From an uncultured Cuneatibacter sp. (GTDB lineage Bacteria > Bacillota > Clostridia > Lachnospirales > Lachnospiraceae), in the NCBI GenBank assembly GCA_934234215.1, contig CAKQHB010000004.1, positions 68,774 to 132,773 on the forward strand: a stretch of 64,000 nucleotides of DNA. The letters run 5' to 3'. The translations under genes and the position numbers were made by a program. Below the pieces are notes generated by a model. That model had not been told where the DNA came from. It worked only from the letters and a program-made list of their open reading frames with translations, and did no database searches. Positions within the stretch are counted from its first letter, which is position 1. Each line of letters begins with the position of its first letter. This document shows, piece by piece, positions 50,470 through 58,249 of this stretch.

Positions 50470-51483
50470 TTAGTGTTCCTCCGTTACATGAATATACATT
50501 TTCGTGACATCTTCATTCATATTGATCGGTGTAAGCTTGATCTCCGGGTGCGCTTTCGCAAAGACAGAAAATACCTGATGCGCAAATCCCTGACCCATCC
50601 AGTCGATTCCCTGAAAATCAATAATGACTTCCGTAAACTTTTCCAGACGATTGCAAACCCTCTTCGCCTGTGATCTGGAAACCGGCGTCGTGTCAAAAAT
50701 ATTCTTCATCGGAATCTTTGTCGTCAGGAAACTGCCCTCATCGTTGGAATACAGATCAAAAACTTCTTTTGTCGTCTTGTGTGTAAAATTCGACAGATCC
50801 ATCACAACGCAAGTTCCTGTGGCGTCCATCGCTGCGTCTTTCAATTCGCTGGCATCCAGAATGTTGTTCGTAAATACCTTTCCGCTGGAAAGAATATAAA
50901 AATCATCCATGATTTTCGAGCTAAAGAAAATGCCTTCGCCCGAATGATTCTGAGAATCCGTTGTCAATTTTCCTTTAAACAGTTCGCAAATTGCTTCTTC
51001 TGTCGAAGTAAACCCAAAATACTTCTGGATCTTATTAAAAATACCGACACCATCATCCTCGATCCGAACGCTCGTCTTCAAATACGTCTGACGAATCGTC
51101 AACTTCACGTGCTCCGCTGCAGAATGCTCGATAACATTATTCATCATCTCACTGAATGTATATTCCCAAATTTCAATCACATTTCGCGCATACCCCTGCA
51201 AAAGAGGTTTCAGATCATGTTCCAATGCATCCGTATCACTCTCCAGCTCACCTTTTGAGCGCTGCAGTTCGTAAACGAACTCCTGTTGCACCAGCTCATA
51301 TTTTCCACGGGAAACTTTTTTCAGAATGTTCTTTTCCACAAGTTCCTTCAAATATTGGTATACGGTACTTTCGTTAATCTCAAAAGACTCCCGCGCCGCC
51401 GAAACAATGTTCCGATCGCCGCGCTCTATCTTTTCTAATATATATAACAGGATCGCTTCTTTTTTCTTTTCATCAAACTTCAT
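50470..51483 (-). CDS. HTH-HATPase-STAS-like regulatory protein
   Basis: A 337-residue three-domain protein. Residues about 5-65 are a winged HTH (SAARESFEINESTVYQYLKEL). Residues about 100-210 are a GHKL ATPase with N-box SEMMNNVIEHS, G1 DDGVGIF and G2 HSGEGIFFSSK. Residues about 245-337 match the STAS-like DUF4325 fold (EVIIDFQGIDWMGQGFAHQVF). The same chain thus combines DNA binding, an anti-sigma-type ATPase and a STAS-like domain. GGAGG lies 5 nt before the ATG at 51483. Its promoter region has several TACTTGRAAT sites, so autoregulation is likely. Targets unknown. Confidence 0.82.
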   Translation of the reverse strand: MKFDEKKKEAILLYILEKIERGDRNIVSAARESFEINESTVYQYLKELVEKNILKKVSRGKYELVQQEFVYELQRSKGELESDTDALEHDLKPLLQGYARNVIEIWEYTFSEMMNNVIEHSAAEHVKLTIRQTYLKTSVRIEDDGVGIFNKIQKYFGFTSTEEAICELFKGKLTTDSQNHSGEGIFFSSKIMDDFYILSSGKVFTNNILDASELKDAAMDATGTCVVMDLSNFTHKTTKEVFDLYSNDEGSFLTTKIPMKNIFDTTPVSRSQAKRVCNRLEKFTEVIIDFQGIDWMGQGFAHQVFSVFAKAHPEIKLTPINMNEDVTKMYIHVTEEH

Positions 51484-51522
51484 GGCAACCTCCCATCTCC
51501 AGCTCGTTTCTGGTTTGCTCGA

Positions 51523-51636
51523 TACTTGAATCGTACACTTTTTTTGTTTAAAAGTCAATGTTTCTTGTCTTTCTTATGATATTTACTTGAAATAAACTAT
51601 AGTATTACTTGGAATCTTTGTTTTTATTCCAAGTAA
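51523..51636. promoter_or_regulatory. operator array with TACTTGRAAT sites
   Basis: TACTTGAAT lies at 51523-51531, TACTTGAAAT at 51584-51593, and a perfect 11-bp inverted repeat TTACTTGGAAT / ATTCCAAGTAA at 51605-51615 and 51626-51636. The first site overlaps the -10 of the regulator promoter, as expected for autorepression. The palindrome is also close to the divergent lysR promoter and could act on it. Confidence 0.65.
51530..51558 (-). promoter_or_regulatory. sigma-A promoter of the HTH-HATPase-STAS / rsmH operon
   Basis: TTGACT (51558-51553), a 17-bp spacer and TACGAT (51535-51530). Confidence 0.75.
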
Positions 51637-51681
51637 CGCTTTCATTTCCTACTTTTCCGCTAGGTTTTTCACATTTTCTTA

Positions 51682-51710
51682 TTGCCATTCAACTTTTCTT
51701 ATGCTATGAT
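51682..51710 (+). promoter_or_regulatory. sigma-A promoter of the LysR-ABC operon
   Basis: TTGCCA (51682-51687), a 17-bp spacer and the extended -10 TGCTATGAT (box 51705-51710). Confidence 0.75.
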
Positions 51711-51750
51711 ATCGAATCATAAGTGAATGTTTATGGAAGGAGGTCCCGTT

Positions 51751-52638
51751 ATGACGCTTCGTCACCTGCAGATTTTCAAGACCGTATGTGACTGTCAGTG
51801 CATCACCTCAGCCGCTGAAAAGCTGAATATGACACAGCCCGCTGTCAGCATTGCGATCAAAGAGCTGGAGACTTTTTATGAGACCCGACTGTTTGACCGA
51901 GGCGGCAGACGTCTGGCTCTGACAGAAGCCGGAGTCACACTGCAGCGCTATGCAACGACGGTTCTGGAGCAGTTCGAGGAGTCTACCGCTGTGCTGCGAG
52001 AGGGACGCTTCATTTCCGAATACCGGTTTGGCGTGACCGTCTCTCTGGCAGAGACGATCCTGCCGGAGCTGGTTACTCGCCTGAAGGATGCAGTGCCGGA
52101 TGTGCATTTTCAGATTCAGGTGGAGAATACGCCGGTCATCGAGCAGCTTCTCGCAGAGAATCAGATTGATTTTGCCATCGTAGACTGCAACACAAGCACG
52201 ACCTGCATGACGCGCTCCCTGCTTTACACCGATCATATGGTTGTGGTCTGCGCACCGTCTCTGTACGCTGCAGATTCCATCACCATCGACGAGCTGGCGC
52301 ATCAGCCTCTGCTCCTCCGGGAAAAAGAGAGTGGAAACCGCTGCTGTGTTGATGCCGTTTTTCAGAATCACGGCTACACACTGCACCCCGTTCTGGAGAG
52401 CAGCAGCACGCTGAGTATCATCAATCTGGCAAAGCTCGGACTTGGCTTTGCGGTCGTTCCCAGCTCTCTGTCCTGCCACATCTGCAAGTCGGGTGAGCTG
52501 CATACTGTCCGCGTGACTGACGACAGCTTCAAGCGTTTTTATTATTTACTTTATCACAATAACAAGCATCTGACTCCTCAGCTTATCACGATTCTGGAGT
52601 CCATCAAGCCCGGATGCTGTGAACATAAAAAATGCTGA
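51751..52638 (+). CDS. LysR-family transcriptional regulator of the amino acid ABC importer
   Basis: A 295-residue regulator. The N-terminal HTH (CQCITSAAEKLNMTQPAVSI) is followed by a PBP-like effector domain (FGVTVSLAETILPELVTRL...NQIDFAIVDCNTS). AAGGAGG lies 7 nt before the ATG at 51751. It is the first gene of a same-strand run with permease, ATPase and binding protein, so it probably controls that importer, as CysB- or MetR-like LysR proteins do for sulfur amino acids. Confidence 0.9.
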   Translation: MTLRHLQIFKTVCDCQCITSAAEKLNMTQPAVSIAIKELETFYETRLFDRGGRRLALTEAGVTLQRYATTVLEQFEESTAVLREGRFISEYRFGVTVSLAETILPELVTRLKDAVPDVHFQIQVENTPVIEQLLAENQIDFAIVDCNTSTTCMTRSLLYTDHMVVVCAPSLYAADSITIDELAHQPLLLREKESGNRCCVDAVFQNHGYTLHPVLESSSTLSIINLAKLGLGFAVVPSSLSCHICKSGELHTVRVTDDSFKRFYYLLYHNNKHLTPQLITILESIKPGCCEHKKC

Positions 52639-52684
52639 TCGTCATGCGATCACATGTAACTATGAAACGATAGGAGATTTTATT

Positions 52685-53359
52685 ATGTCTCAACGCACGA
52701 TTGAACTTGTTGTAGATTCTTTTTGGAAACTGCTGATTCCCGGACTGACACAGACGATTCCGCTGACGGTCATCTCCTTTGCAATTGCGATGGTGATCGC
52801 CATTGCCGTTGCGATGGTACAGTTTGCAAACATCCGCGGACTCAAGCAGCTGGCTCGTTTTTATATCTGGATCGTCCGCGGTACTCCGCTGCTCGTTCAG
52901 CTGTTCCTGTTCTTCTACGGACTGCCAAAGCTGGGCATTATGCTGCCCGCCTTCCCTTGTGCGATCCTCGTCTTCTCTCTGAATGAGGGCGCTTACAGCG
53001 CCGAGACGATGCGTGCTGCGCTGGAATCCGTTCCTTACGGACAGATCGAAGCCGGTTACTGCGTCGGCATGAGCTGGTTCCAGATCATGCGCCGGATCGT
53101 ATTGCCTCAGGCACTGCGCACCGCATTTCCCCCGCTGTCCAACTCCATCATCAGCATGCTGAAGGATACGTCCCTTGTTTCCATCATCACCGTATCCGAA
53201 ATGTTCATGGCTGCACAGAAGATCGTTGGCCGTACTTACGAGCCGCTTCTTATCTACAGTGAAGTTGCTCTGTTCTATCTGCTGTTCTGCTCCGTTCTGA
53301 CCTGGCTGCAGCACATTGGAGAAAAGAAACTGAACGCCTATCAGGCAGAAAGGAGATAA
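52685..53359 (+). CDS. polar amino acid ABC transporter permease
   Basis: A 224-residue inner-membrane permease of the HisM/GlnP type. It has five hydrophobic helices and the EAA loop EAGYCVGMSWFQIMRRIVLPQALR that contacts the ATPase. GGAG lies 8 nt before the ATG at 52685. With the next two genes it forms a complete importer of the cystine / polar amino acid class. 3 nt separate its stop from the ATPase start. Confidence 0.92.
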   Translation: MSQRTIELVVDSFWKLLIPGLTQTIPLTVISFAIAMVIAIAVAMVQFANIRGLKQLARFYIWIVRGTPLLVQLFLFFYGLPKLGIMLPAFPCAILVFSLNEGAYSAETMRAALESVPYGQIEAGYCVGMSWFQIMRRIVLPQALRTAFPPLSNSIISMLKDTSLVSIITVSEMFMAAQKIVGRTYEPLLIYSEVALFYLLFCSVLTWLQHIGEKKLNAYQAERR

Positions 53360-53362
53360 GCC

Positions 53363-54115
53363 ATGTCTATGCTGGAAATCAACGATATCCACAAGTCTTT
53401 CGGCGATCTTGAGATCCTGAAGGGAATCAATATCTCCGTCGAAAAAGGCGATGTCATCGCCATCTTAGGCCCCAGCGGTTCCGGTAAGACAACGCTTTTG
53501 CGCTGCATCAACTTTCTGGAAACCGCAGACAGCGGCACAATGACCTTTGACGGCGAGACCTTTGATCTCAGCCATGTCTCAAAAAAAGACATCATGCGTC
53601 TCCGTAAAAAGACCGCATTTGTATTTCAGAATTATAACTTATTTCAGAATAAAACCGCTCTGCAGAACGTCACCGAGGGTCTGATCGTCGGTCGCAAAAT
53701 GCCAAAGGCACAGGCTATTGAGATCGGACACAAGATGTTAAAGAAGGTTGGCATGGAGGATCGCTGCGATCACTATCCGCATCAGCTTTCCGGCGGTCAG
53801 CAGCAGCGTGTTGCCATCGCCCGCGCATTGGCGACAAACCCGGAGATCATCTATTTCGATGAACCGACCTCCGCACTGGATCCGGAGCTGATCGGCGAAG
53901 TTCTCTCCGTCATGAAGCAGCTGGCAGTAGAGGGCATGACGATGCTCGTTGTCACACATGAGATGGGCTTTGCCCGCAATGTCTCAAACAAAGTTGTCTT
54001 TATGGAGGGCGGCTCCATCGTTGAGTCCGGCAGTTCTGACGACTTTTTCCTGCATCCGAAGGAAGACCGTACCCGCGAATTTCTTCGCACGGTTTCGGAA
54101 CGAAACGCACTGTAA
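53363..54115 (+). CDS. polar amino acid ABC transporter ATP-binding protein
   Basis: A 250-residue ATPase of the GlnQ/TcyC type: Walker A ILGPSGSGKTTLLRC, Q-loop VFQNYNLF, signature LSGGQQQRVAIARAL, Walker B IIYFDEPTSALDPE and switch VVTHEMGFA. It powers uptake by the adjacent permease. AAAGGAG lies 6 nt before the ATG. Confidence 0.93.
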   Translation: MSMLEINDIHKSFGDLEILKGINISVEKGDVIAILGPSGSGKTTLLRCINFLETADSGTMTFDGETFDLSHVSKKDIMRLRKKTAFVFQNYNLFQNKTALQNVTEGLIVGRKMPKAQAIEIGHKMLKKVGMEDRCDHYPHQLSGGQQQRVAIARALATNPEIIYFDEPTSALDPELIGEVLSVMKQLAVEGMTMLVVTHEMGFARNVSNKVVFMEGGSIVESGSSDDFFLHPKEDRTREFLRTVSERNAL

Positions 54116-54342
54116 CGTGCATACTTTGATATAACATGCTATTTCAGGTCTGAATCGTTCCCCCGACTTTTCGAATTTGAAAACGCATCTTATATAACTC
54201 AACCCTTATCCATTTTTCCGAAGGAATGGCGTTGTTTGTGCAGCAGGCACACACCTGAGCCTTTCGCGGCGTGAGCGGAATGTTCCGCCGCGTACCTTCA
54301 ACACACGCGACCCGTGTCCCTGCCTGCAGATTGGAGGAGAAT
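54116..54342 (+). promoter_or_regulatory. structured leader between the ATPase and binding protein genes
   Basis: 227 nt without a gene. The right half has several stems: GCGGAA/TTCCGC (54275-54288) inside CGCGG/CCGCG (54265-54292), and ACACG/CGTGT (about 54303-54317). This would separate the strongly expressed binding protein from the membrane genes. No known riboswitch motif is recognised. Confidence 0.45.
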
Positions 54343-55155
54343 ATGAAAAAAAGATTTGTAAGCACTCTGCTTGCCGGTGTACTGACCATCGGTCTGCTGA
54401 GCACCGCCGCATGCTCTAAGAAGGCATCTGACGACAATCAGGATCTTCTCGCTCAGATCAAAGAGCGCGGCACCATCATTGTTGCAATGGAAGGCAACTG
54501 GGCTCCGTGGAACTATCACGATGAGGATGACAAACTCGTTGGTTTTGATACCGAGGTTGCAACTCACATTGCAGAAAAACTCGGTGTTGAGCCTGAATTT
54601 GTAGAAGGCGACTGGGACGGTCTGCTGGGCGGTATCGAAGCCGGTCGTTATGATATCATGGTAAACGGTGTTGACCTCACCGAAGAGAGAGAAGAAGCAT
54701 ACACCTTCTCCGAGCCGTACTGCTACAACAAAACCGTTATCATCGTTCCGGAAGACAACGACGACATTCACTCTCTGGACGATCTGGACGGCAAAACCAC
54801 CGCAAACAGCCTGAACAGTACTTATATGGAAATCGCAGAACAGCACGGTGCAACCGTTACCGGTGTTGATACTCTGGATCAGACACTGGAGCTTGTTATG
54901 CAGGGGCGTGTAGACGCTACTCTGAACGCAGAAGTATCCTTCAACGACTACATGAAGGTACATTCCGATGCGCCTCTGAAAATTGCAGCTACCGCCGGAG
55001 ATGCAACTGGAGTTGCAATCCCGATGCGCAAAGATCCCAGCACCGACAGCCTGAAAGAAGCCATCGACAAAGCGATCGAAGAACTGAGAGACGAGGGCGT
55101 GCTGAGCGAGCTGTCTATGAAGTATTTTGATCTGGATCTGTCTTCTGAGGAATAA
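54343..55155 (+). CDS. extracellular amino acid-binding lipoprotein (cystine-type)
   Basis: A 270-residue solute-binding protein. The signal peptide ends in a lipobox LSTAAC with Cys24 as the lipidated residue. The mature domain has the family blocks GTIIVAMEGNWAPWNYHDED, LVGFDTEVATHIAEKLGVEPEF and DIMVNGVDLTEEREEAYTFSEPY. These resemble TcyA/FliY-type cystine-binding proteins, so cystine or a related polar amino acid is the likely ligand. GGAGGAG lies 4 nt before the ATG at 54343. It belongs to the preceding permease and ATPase. Confidence 0.88.
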   Translation: MKKRFVSTLLAGVLTIGLLSTAACSKKASDDNQDLLAQIKERGTIIVAMEGNWAPWNYHDEDDKLVGFDTEVATHIAEKLGVEPEFVEGDWDGLLGGIEAGRYDIMVNGVDLTEEREEAYTFSEPYCYNKTVIIVPEDNDDIHSLDDLDGKTTANSLNSTYMEIAEQHGATVTGVDTLDQTLELVMQGRVDATLNAEVSFNDYMKVHSDAPLKIAATAGDATGVAIPMRKDPSTDSLKEAIDKAIEELRDEGVLSELSMKYFDLDLSSEE

Positions 55156-55178
55156 TCAATTGGAAAAATTACATATTG

Positions 55179-55254
55179 GCTAAAAAAGAAAACAGAAGCT
55201 CCATGTTGTGCTCCGGTTTCGGTTTCAACATGTACGCTTCTGTTTTCTTTTTGC
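55179..55254 (-). repeat. long-hairpin repeat family A, deletion derivative 3a
   Basis: A 76-nt hairpin whose arms (AAAACAGAAGC and GCTTCTGTTTTC) and inner CATGTTG/CAACATG are those of copy 1a, but the central 110 nt including the core are missing. It starts 23 nt past the binding protein stop and may serve as its terminator. Confidence 0.75.
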
Positions 55255-55286
55255 CAACGTGAATTTTTTCAATCAGCCGGCGAGAG

Positions 55287-55489
55287 ATTCGCAACAGCAA
55301 AAAGCGTCGGTAGAGGCAACGGTGTGAATTGTACTTTTTTCGTCGTGGAGCAAGTTTGGCACCGCCAATGAGCGTATCTGTTTGAGCTCGAAGAGCGAGT
55401 TTTACGCTCATGGCGATGAGTGCTGAACTTGTGTAACAGAAAAAAGTTCTGAACACCGTGTTTCTACCGGCGCTTTTGTAATTGCGAAT
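55287..55489 (+). repeat. long-hairpin repeat family A, copy 3b
   Basis: A 203-nt imperfect palindrome. The outer arms 55287-55314 and 55463-55489 pair. The core at 55363-55415 differs from that of copy 1b at a single position. It ends 1 nt before the stop codon of the exonuclease gene. Confidence 0.8.
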
Positions 55490-55490
55490 T

Positions 55491-56156
55491 TCACTCCTCC
55501 TTTAAATCCAAATTCAGCCCCGCGAACAAATCCCCCAGGCTTGTTTTCAACGGTTCTGTCTCCACCTCGTTTTCCCGTTCCCGATACAGCAGTTCGTAGT
55601 CCGGGTTTTGTTCCAGTTTTGCGATGATTTTCGCAGTGTTCAGCGCATCGTCCAGCCCATCATGCATTCTGCCATCCGCCTCGATATCGCACAGCATCAA
55701 CGCTTCTTCTAATCCAACAGCTCGGCCGAGATCGTATCGTTTTCCGAATACGTCCTGATAATCCACCCAATGCTCTGCCTGCAGGAATTGCTGCACGGAT
55801 CCCTCCCACAGCCGCTTGCTCTCTGTCTCATGGCGCAGCTGCAAATAGTCCGTGTCACTCCATGCGAAAACACAGTACTCCCGCTCTCCGATCCAAGTCA
55901 AAAGGTGTTCCAGCACTTCGTTCAGACGCGACGCATTTTTGACCTGTCTGCCGTCGATTCCCGTCAGACTCGTAATAAAATAATCCAGCACGCCATACTC
56001 CGGATGCACATATTCCCGAAACGTGTCGATCTGCTCATAGGACTCATTCAAAAGAACCGCGCCGATCTGAATGATCTCCGTCGCGTACTGATAATCCTTT
56101 CTCCGATAGTTTTTTGGAACTTTACACATCTCCAAATCCAACACCAAATAATCCAT
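55491..56156 (-). CDS. DEDDh 3'-5' exonuclease domain protein
   Basis: A 221-residue exonuclease: DxE in LVLDLEMCKVPKNY, a second Asp in FAWSDTDYLQL and the HDxxxD motif RMHDGLDDALNTAKI. It is related to the larger exonuclease at 23166-24170 but lacks that protein's zinc-ribbon tail. It may act in RNA or DNA end trimming. AGGAAG lies just before the ATG. Its 3' end abuts a family A repeat. Confidence 0.82.
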   Translation of the reverse strand: MDYLVLDLEMCKVPKNYRRKDYQYATEIIQIGAVLLNESYEQIDTFREYVHPEYGVLDYFITSLTGIDGRQVKNASRLNEVLEHLLTWIGEREYCVFAWSDTDYLQLRHETESKRLWEGSVQQFLQAEHWVDYQDVFGKRYDLGRAVGLEEALMLCDIEADGRMHDGLDDALNTAKIIAKLEQNPDYELLYRERENEVETEPLKTSLGDLFAGLNLDLKEE

Positions 56157-56222
56157 ACTCTTCCTATCCCTTCTTCTGCCCTCTATTTTAGCCTATTTTC
56201 GACAAGAAAGGAACTGGAATTG

Positions 56223-56251
56223 TTTACAAGAAACTCTCTTTGCGATAGAAT
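56223..56251 (+). promoter_or_regulatory. sigma-A promoter of the acetyltransferase operon
   Basis: TTTACA (56223-56228), a 17-bp spacer and TAGAAT (56246-56251). Confidence 0.8.
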
Positions 56252-56283
56252 AAATGCAATCGTGCACAGAAGGGAGACATCTC

Positions 56284-56874
56284 ATGGAAAAGTCAAATAT
56301 CACGATTCGCGCTGCACGTCCGGAGGACGCCGCTGCATTGCTTGCAATTTATGCACCTTATGTAGAAAAAACTGCGATTACTTTTGAATACGAGGTTCCA
56401 TCCGTGGAAGAATTTACACAAAGAATCACTTCCACACTGGCGCGCTATCCGTATCTTGTCGCAGAAGCGGATGGTCAGATCCTTGGCTATGCCTACGTCG
56501 GCACCTTTCATGATCGCCCCGCATACGATTGGTCTGTGGAAACTTCAATCTATGTTGATTCCAATTTGCGGCATTCCGGTGTCGGTCGAGCGTTACATGA
56601 TGCGCTGGAACGTGTTCTCGGTGCAATGGGCATTTTGAATCTGAATGCCTGCATCGCATGGCCAAATGTTGAAAATGATCCTTATCTGACACGCAACAGC
56701 GGCGATTTTCATGAGCATATGGGCTATCGCCTCGTCGGCACTTTTTCAAAATGCGGCTACAAGTTCCACCGTTGGTATGACATGATCTGGATGGAAAAAC
56801 ACATTGGAGAGCATCTGGAAAATCAGCCGCCGATCCATCTGTTCCCAGATGTACAAAAGGAACTTGGATTCTAA
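56284..56874 (+). CDS. GNAT N-acetyltransferase (phosphinothricin acetyltransferase-like)
   Basis: A 196-residue GNAT enzyme. The start ITIRAARPEDAAALLAIYAPYVEKTAITFE matches the Pat/MnaT group that acetylates the amino group of phosphinothricin or methionine derivatives. The acetyl-CoA loop is GVGRALHDALE. The true substrate is not known. GGGAG lies 7 nt before the ATG at 56284. First gene of a run with a small protein and a DHH phosphoesterase. Confidence 0.87.
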   Translation: MEKSNITIRAARPEDAAALLAIYAPYVEKTAITFEYEVPSVEEFTQRITSTLARYPYLVAEADGQILGYAYVGTFHDRPAYDWSVETSIYVDSNLRHSGVGRALHDALERVLGAMGILNLNACIAWPNVENDPYLTRNSGDFHEHMGYRLVGTFSKCGYKFHRWYDMIWMEKHIGEHLENQPPIHLFPDVQKELGF

Positions 56875-56902
56875 TATTTTTCTTACAAGGGAGAGTACCA
56901 GT

Positions 56903-57145
56903 ATGGCAATCTTAAATAAAAAGCAGCAGGATTTTATCCTCACGCACTTTACGGAAGGCTATTTCGACGCTTCTGTCGCAAAGGAACTGTGCAAGTCCCG
57001 CAACGTAGATGAAATTGTCGAAGTTCTGACAGAATATCAGGAAGCCTTGATTGAGCGCATGGACGATGCAAATGAAATTCAGATGCATCACCTGAACAAA
57101 TTGCTGGAACAGACAGAAGAGCTGATCGATCAGCTTCTGGGATAA
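56903..57145 (+). CDS. small helical hypothetical protein
   Basis: An 80-residue acidic, all-helical protein (FILTHFTEGYFDASVAKELC, then VDEIVEVLTEYQEALIERMD) with no known motif. GGGAG lies 9 nt before the ATG at 56903. It sits in an operon between the acetyltransferase and the DHH phosphoesterase. Confidence 0.7.
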   Translation: MAILNKKQQDFILTHFTEGYFDASVAKELCKSRNVDEIVEVLTEYQEALIERMDDANEIQMHHLNKLLEQTEELIDQLLG

Positions 57146-57163
57146 TAGGAGATATCACGTTCT

Positions 57164-58207
57164 ATGGATATGGAAATTCAAAAGCTTCTCGACCTTCTGC
57201 GAGGACATTCGGTTTATATTCAAACGCATAATTTTCCGGACCCGGATGCCATCGGCAGTGCCTTTGGTTTGCAGCAATTTTTGGATTATTACGGGATCAA
57301 AAGCACGCTGTGTTATGTGGGTAATATTGAGCGGTTGTCGCTGCAAAGCATGATTTCGCTGCTGCCCATTCATTTTGCCAGCGAGGAAGAATTGCAGCGC
57401 ATGACGAGCAAAGATTATATCGTCACCGTGGACGGTCAGAAGCAGAATGCCAATCTCACCGATCTGCCGGGGAGTGAAGTCGCTTGCATTGACCACCACC
57501 CCACCCGTTTCGAAATTCAATATCAGTACAAAGATGTTCGGATTCTTGGTTCCTGCAGTACGATGATTGCGGAATATTATCTGAGAACGCACACCCCTAT
57601 CACAACGGAAGCTGCCACTGCGCTTCTCTACGGTCTGGAAATCGACACTGACAATCTAAATCGTGGTGTCACCAATCTGGACATTGATATGTTTTCGTAT
57701 TTATATAAACATGCAGACCAGGACATCCTGCGCACAATCAACAGCAACACGCTGGAGCTGAACGATCTGAAAGCGTATGGCGCCGCGATTGAAAACATTC
57801 ACCTTTACGGACGAACTGGATTTGCCAATATTCCATTTGACTGTCCGGACGCATTGATCGCAATGGTTGCAGACTTTATCCTGTCTTTGCAGGAAGTCGA
57901 TTTTTGTGTGATCTACTCCACACGAGATGACTATTTGAAATTTTCTACCCGCAGCAGCTGCCCGGATATTCTAAATGCCGGAGTCCTGACCGCGCAATCC
58001 CTCGGCAAACTCGGCGGAAGCGGCGGCGGACACGCCACCATGGCTGGCGGTATTTTGTCCTGCGAAAAGCTTGCCGCATCCGGCGCACCGCGAGACCATT
58101 GGCCGGGGCTGATCGAGTCGGCATTTGAACATCAGATTCTTACAGCGAAGAGATTGGCGCCCTGTCTGAGTCCAAGACGAGTTGGCGCGATGGATGAATT
58201 GAGATAG
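57164..58207 (+). CDS. DHH family phosphoesterase
   Basis: A 347-residue phosphoesterase of the NrnA/DHHA1 superfamily. It has HNFPDPDAIGS at residues 22-32 (metal ligands), a second Asp in YIVTVDGQK, the DHH motif as ACIDHHPTRF, and GGSGGGHATMAGG of the DHHA1 domain. Members degrade nanoRNA or cyclic dinucleotides. No GGDEF partner domain is present. GGAG lies 13 nt before the first ATG, and an ATG two codons later is an alternative start. Confidence 0.85.
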   Translation: MDMEIQKLLDLLRGHSVYIQTHNFPDPDAIGSAFGLQQFLDYYGIKSTLCYVGNIERLSLQSMISLLPIHFASEEELQRMTSKDYIVTVDGQKQNANLTDLPGSEVACIDHHPTRFEIQYQYKDVRILGSCSTMIAEYYLRTHTPITTEAATALLYGLEIDTDNLNRGVTNLDIDMFSYLYKHADQDILRTINSNTLELNDLKAYGAAIENIHLYGRTGFANIPFDCPDALIAMVADFILSLQEVDFCVIYSTRDDYLKFSTRSSCPDILNAGVLTAQSLGKLGGSGGGHATMAGGILSCEKLAASGAPRDHWPGLIESAFEHQILTAKRLAPCLSPRRVGAMDELR

Positions 58208-58249
58208 CAGCATTGGGACAGAAAACGCACGGCTATTCCGACTTGTTTT

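Noticed and set aside
54116..54342. T-box or known amino acid riboswitch
   Set aside because: No T-box sequence and no glycine, lysine or SAM aptamer motif could be recognised.
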